Below are positions 63,254 through 64,000 of a DNA stretch of 64,000 nucleotides, in pieces (the first letter of the stretch is position 1; each line of letters begins with the position of its first letter). The stretch comes from Chloroflexota bacterium (GTDB lineage: Bacteria; Chloroflexota; Dehalococcoidia; Lucifugimonadales; Lucifugimonadaceae), in assembly GCA_027618835.1 (NCBI GenBank), contig JAQCHZ010000008.1, positions 1-64,000 of the forward strand. Direction: 5' to 3'. The notes beneath the pieces were generated by a model. That model searched no databases. It saw only the letters and a list, made by a program, of their open reading frames with translations, and was not told where the DNA came from. Position numbers and translations under genes: made by a program.

Positions 63254-63295
63254 CCTTCACCCCAGCCCTCTTCCACTTGGAGAGGGTTGGGGTCA
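63254..63295 (+). repeat. Short palindromic repeat R4, second copy
   Basis: ccttcaccccagccctcttccacttggagagggttggggtca. The imperfect counterpart of the copy at 17560 inside the pyr operon; here it lies between convergent genes and may act as a terminator. Confidence 0.75.
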
Positions 63296-63300
63296 ACCGA

Positions 63301-64000
63301 CTAAATCGAGTAATCGACGTTTAGCGTGTCGGCCATTTTCTTGAAGTAGTTGACGGTGTGGCGAGGTAGCGGGATTCCCTGTTCTTGACGCTTCGAAACG
63401 TATTTCGAGTCGGGGTAGCCGGGGTACATAACGTCGCCAGCGGCTTCTGGGGATGGCTCTTGGGCGCGGAAGGCTTTGAGCATTTCGTCCATGTCTGACT
63501 TGAACTCGTCGGCAGGTCTAAAGCCATCGATTCGAGTTGCTTGGAAGTAGTGGCAAAAACGTCCGCCCTTCGGATTGTCCATCATCAGACCCGAAAGTCG
63601 TTCACCCGGCAGAATAGCACCAAGAACGTCGGCCATAATGCCGATTCCTGTGCCTTTGTGTGCGCCGGTGTCGTACTTGCCACCCAGCGGCGGCTGACCA
63701 ATGGCTTCACTGCGCTTTGAAATGTCGGTTACAGGTTTGCCATTGGCGTCCTGCGCCCATCCTTCAGGAATATCGACCCCAAACGCCTGAGCGATTGAAA
63801 CCTTGCCGTACGAGGTCATCGAAGACGCCATATCGATAACGAACGGAGGCTCTTCGCCAGCCGGAGCAGCGAACGCCATAGGATTCGTGCCCATCCACGG
63901 GTATCGAGCGTTCATCGGAATGATCACACGACCGCCACCCGAGGACATCGTGTAGCCGATCATGTCGTGCTTCAGGGCGAGTCGAGCGTAGTAGCCGGCC
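63301..64000 (-). CDS. Ldh-family (malate/L-lactate/ureidoglycolate) dehydrogenase, 5' end beyond the window
   Basis: Partial gene with at least 232 codons visible. The frame stays open through the right edge; residues before the internal ATG at 63963 (AGYYARLALKHD) continue family sequence, so the true start lies outside. Conserved features are MIGYTMSSGGG, the substrate/NAD loop NPMAFAAPAGEEPPFVIDMA, and KGTGIGIMADVLGAILPG. This family of NAD(P)-dependent 2-hydroxyacid oxidoreductases differs in fold from Rossmann dehydrogenases. The substrate is not determined. Confidence 0.88.
   Translation of the reverse strand, partial: AGYYARLALKHDMIGYTMSSGGGRVIIPMNARYPWMGTNPMAFAAPAGEEPPFVIDMASSMTSYGKVSIAQAFGVDIPEGWAQDANGKPVTDISKRSEAIGQPPLGGKYDTGAHKGTGIGIMADVLGAILPGERLSGLMMDNPKGGRFCHYFQATRIDGFRPADEFKSDMDEMLKAFRAQEPSPEAAGDVMYPGYPDSKYVSKRQEQGIPLPRHTVNYFKKMADTLNVDYSI

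Overview
The window is a chromosomal segment of a free-living bacterium with a mid-range GC content. It is dense with core metabolic genes and has unusually structured intergenic DNA. Gene content fits a Chloroflexota lineage of the Dehalococcoidia/SAR202 type: a PyrR-led pyrimidine operon, HspR-GrpE-DnaK, Rex, DUF951, PAC2, several 2-hydroxyacid dehydrogenases, FAH and Ldh-type oxidoreductases, and frequent TTG starts. That placement is inference from gene content only; no rRNA gene is present to test it.

Layout. 0-11 kb: oxidoreductases (zinc alcohol dehydrogenase, two D-2-hydroxyacid dehydrogenases, a 3-hydroxyisobutyrate dehydrogenase-like enzyme with a ferredoxin-NADP reductase-like partner, an ACT-domain malic enzyme followed by a FAD amine oxidase), a Nudix hydrolase and a PAC2 protein. 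11-13 kb: a SprT-like protein and a GIY-YIG protein among repeats. 13-21 kb: a PyrR attenuator and pyrR-pyrB-pyrC-carA-carB. 21-27 kb: a phosphotransferase, a methyltransferase, a modABC transporter, a lipoprotein, and a broken MagIII/endonuclease III-like gene. 27-29 kb: pyrF, DUF951 and a bifunctional nuclease-domain protein. 29.5-37.2 kb: a complete F1Fo ATP synthase operon (AtpZ/I-like, B, E, F, H, A, G, D, C). 37-41 kb: repeat-rich DNA with a broken HIT gene, a LuxR-type regulator, rex, an interrupted membrane-protein gene and a zinc ribbon. 41-44.6 kb: hspR-grpE-dnaK. 44.9-50.4 kb: a sugar kinase, an HDAC-like deacetylase, an anchored HExxH protein, an FAH-family enzyme and a small lipoprotein. 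50.6-54.4 kb: a MoxR-DUF58-DUF4129 cassette. 54.5-60 kb: pyruvate kinase, a coiled-coil zinc-ribbon protein coupled to a serine-recombinase-like protein lacking catalytic residues, pirin, and an RRM protein. 60-64 kb: a tmRNA-like candidate, a tRNA-Pro 3' fragment, RNase P RNA, an NHL protein, a haloacid dehalogenase and a partial Ldh-family gene.

The most unusual features are these. (1) A dispersed intergenic repeat is built from two hairpins whose stems change sequence by compensatory substitutions between copies. (2) A catalytically dead serine-recombinase-like protein starts at the base after the stop codon of a coiled-coil zinc-ribbon protein gene. (3) Three otherwise intact genes carry in-frame stop codons with no frameshift. 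(4) ATP synthase subunit a contains a long acidic, His-rich insertion. No CRISPR array, insertion sequence, prophage or complete tRNA was found.
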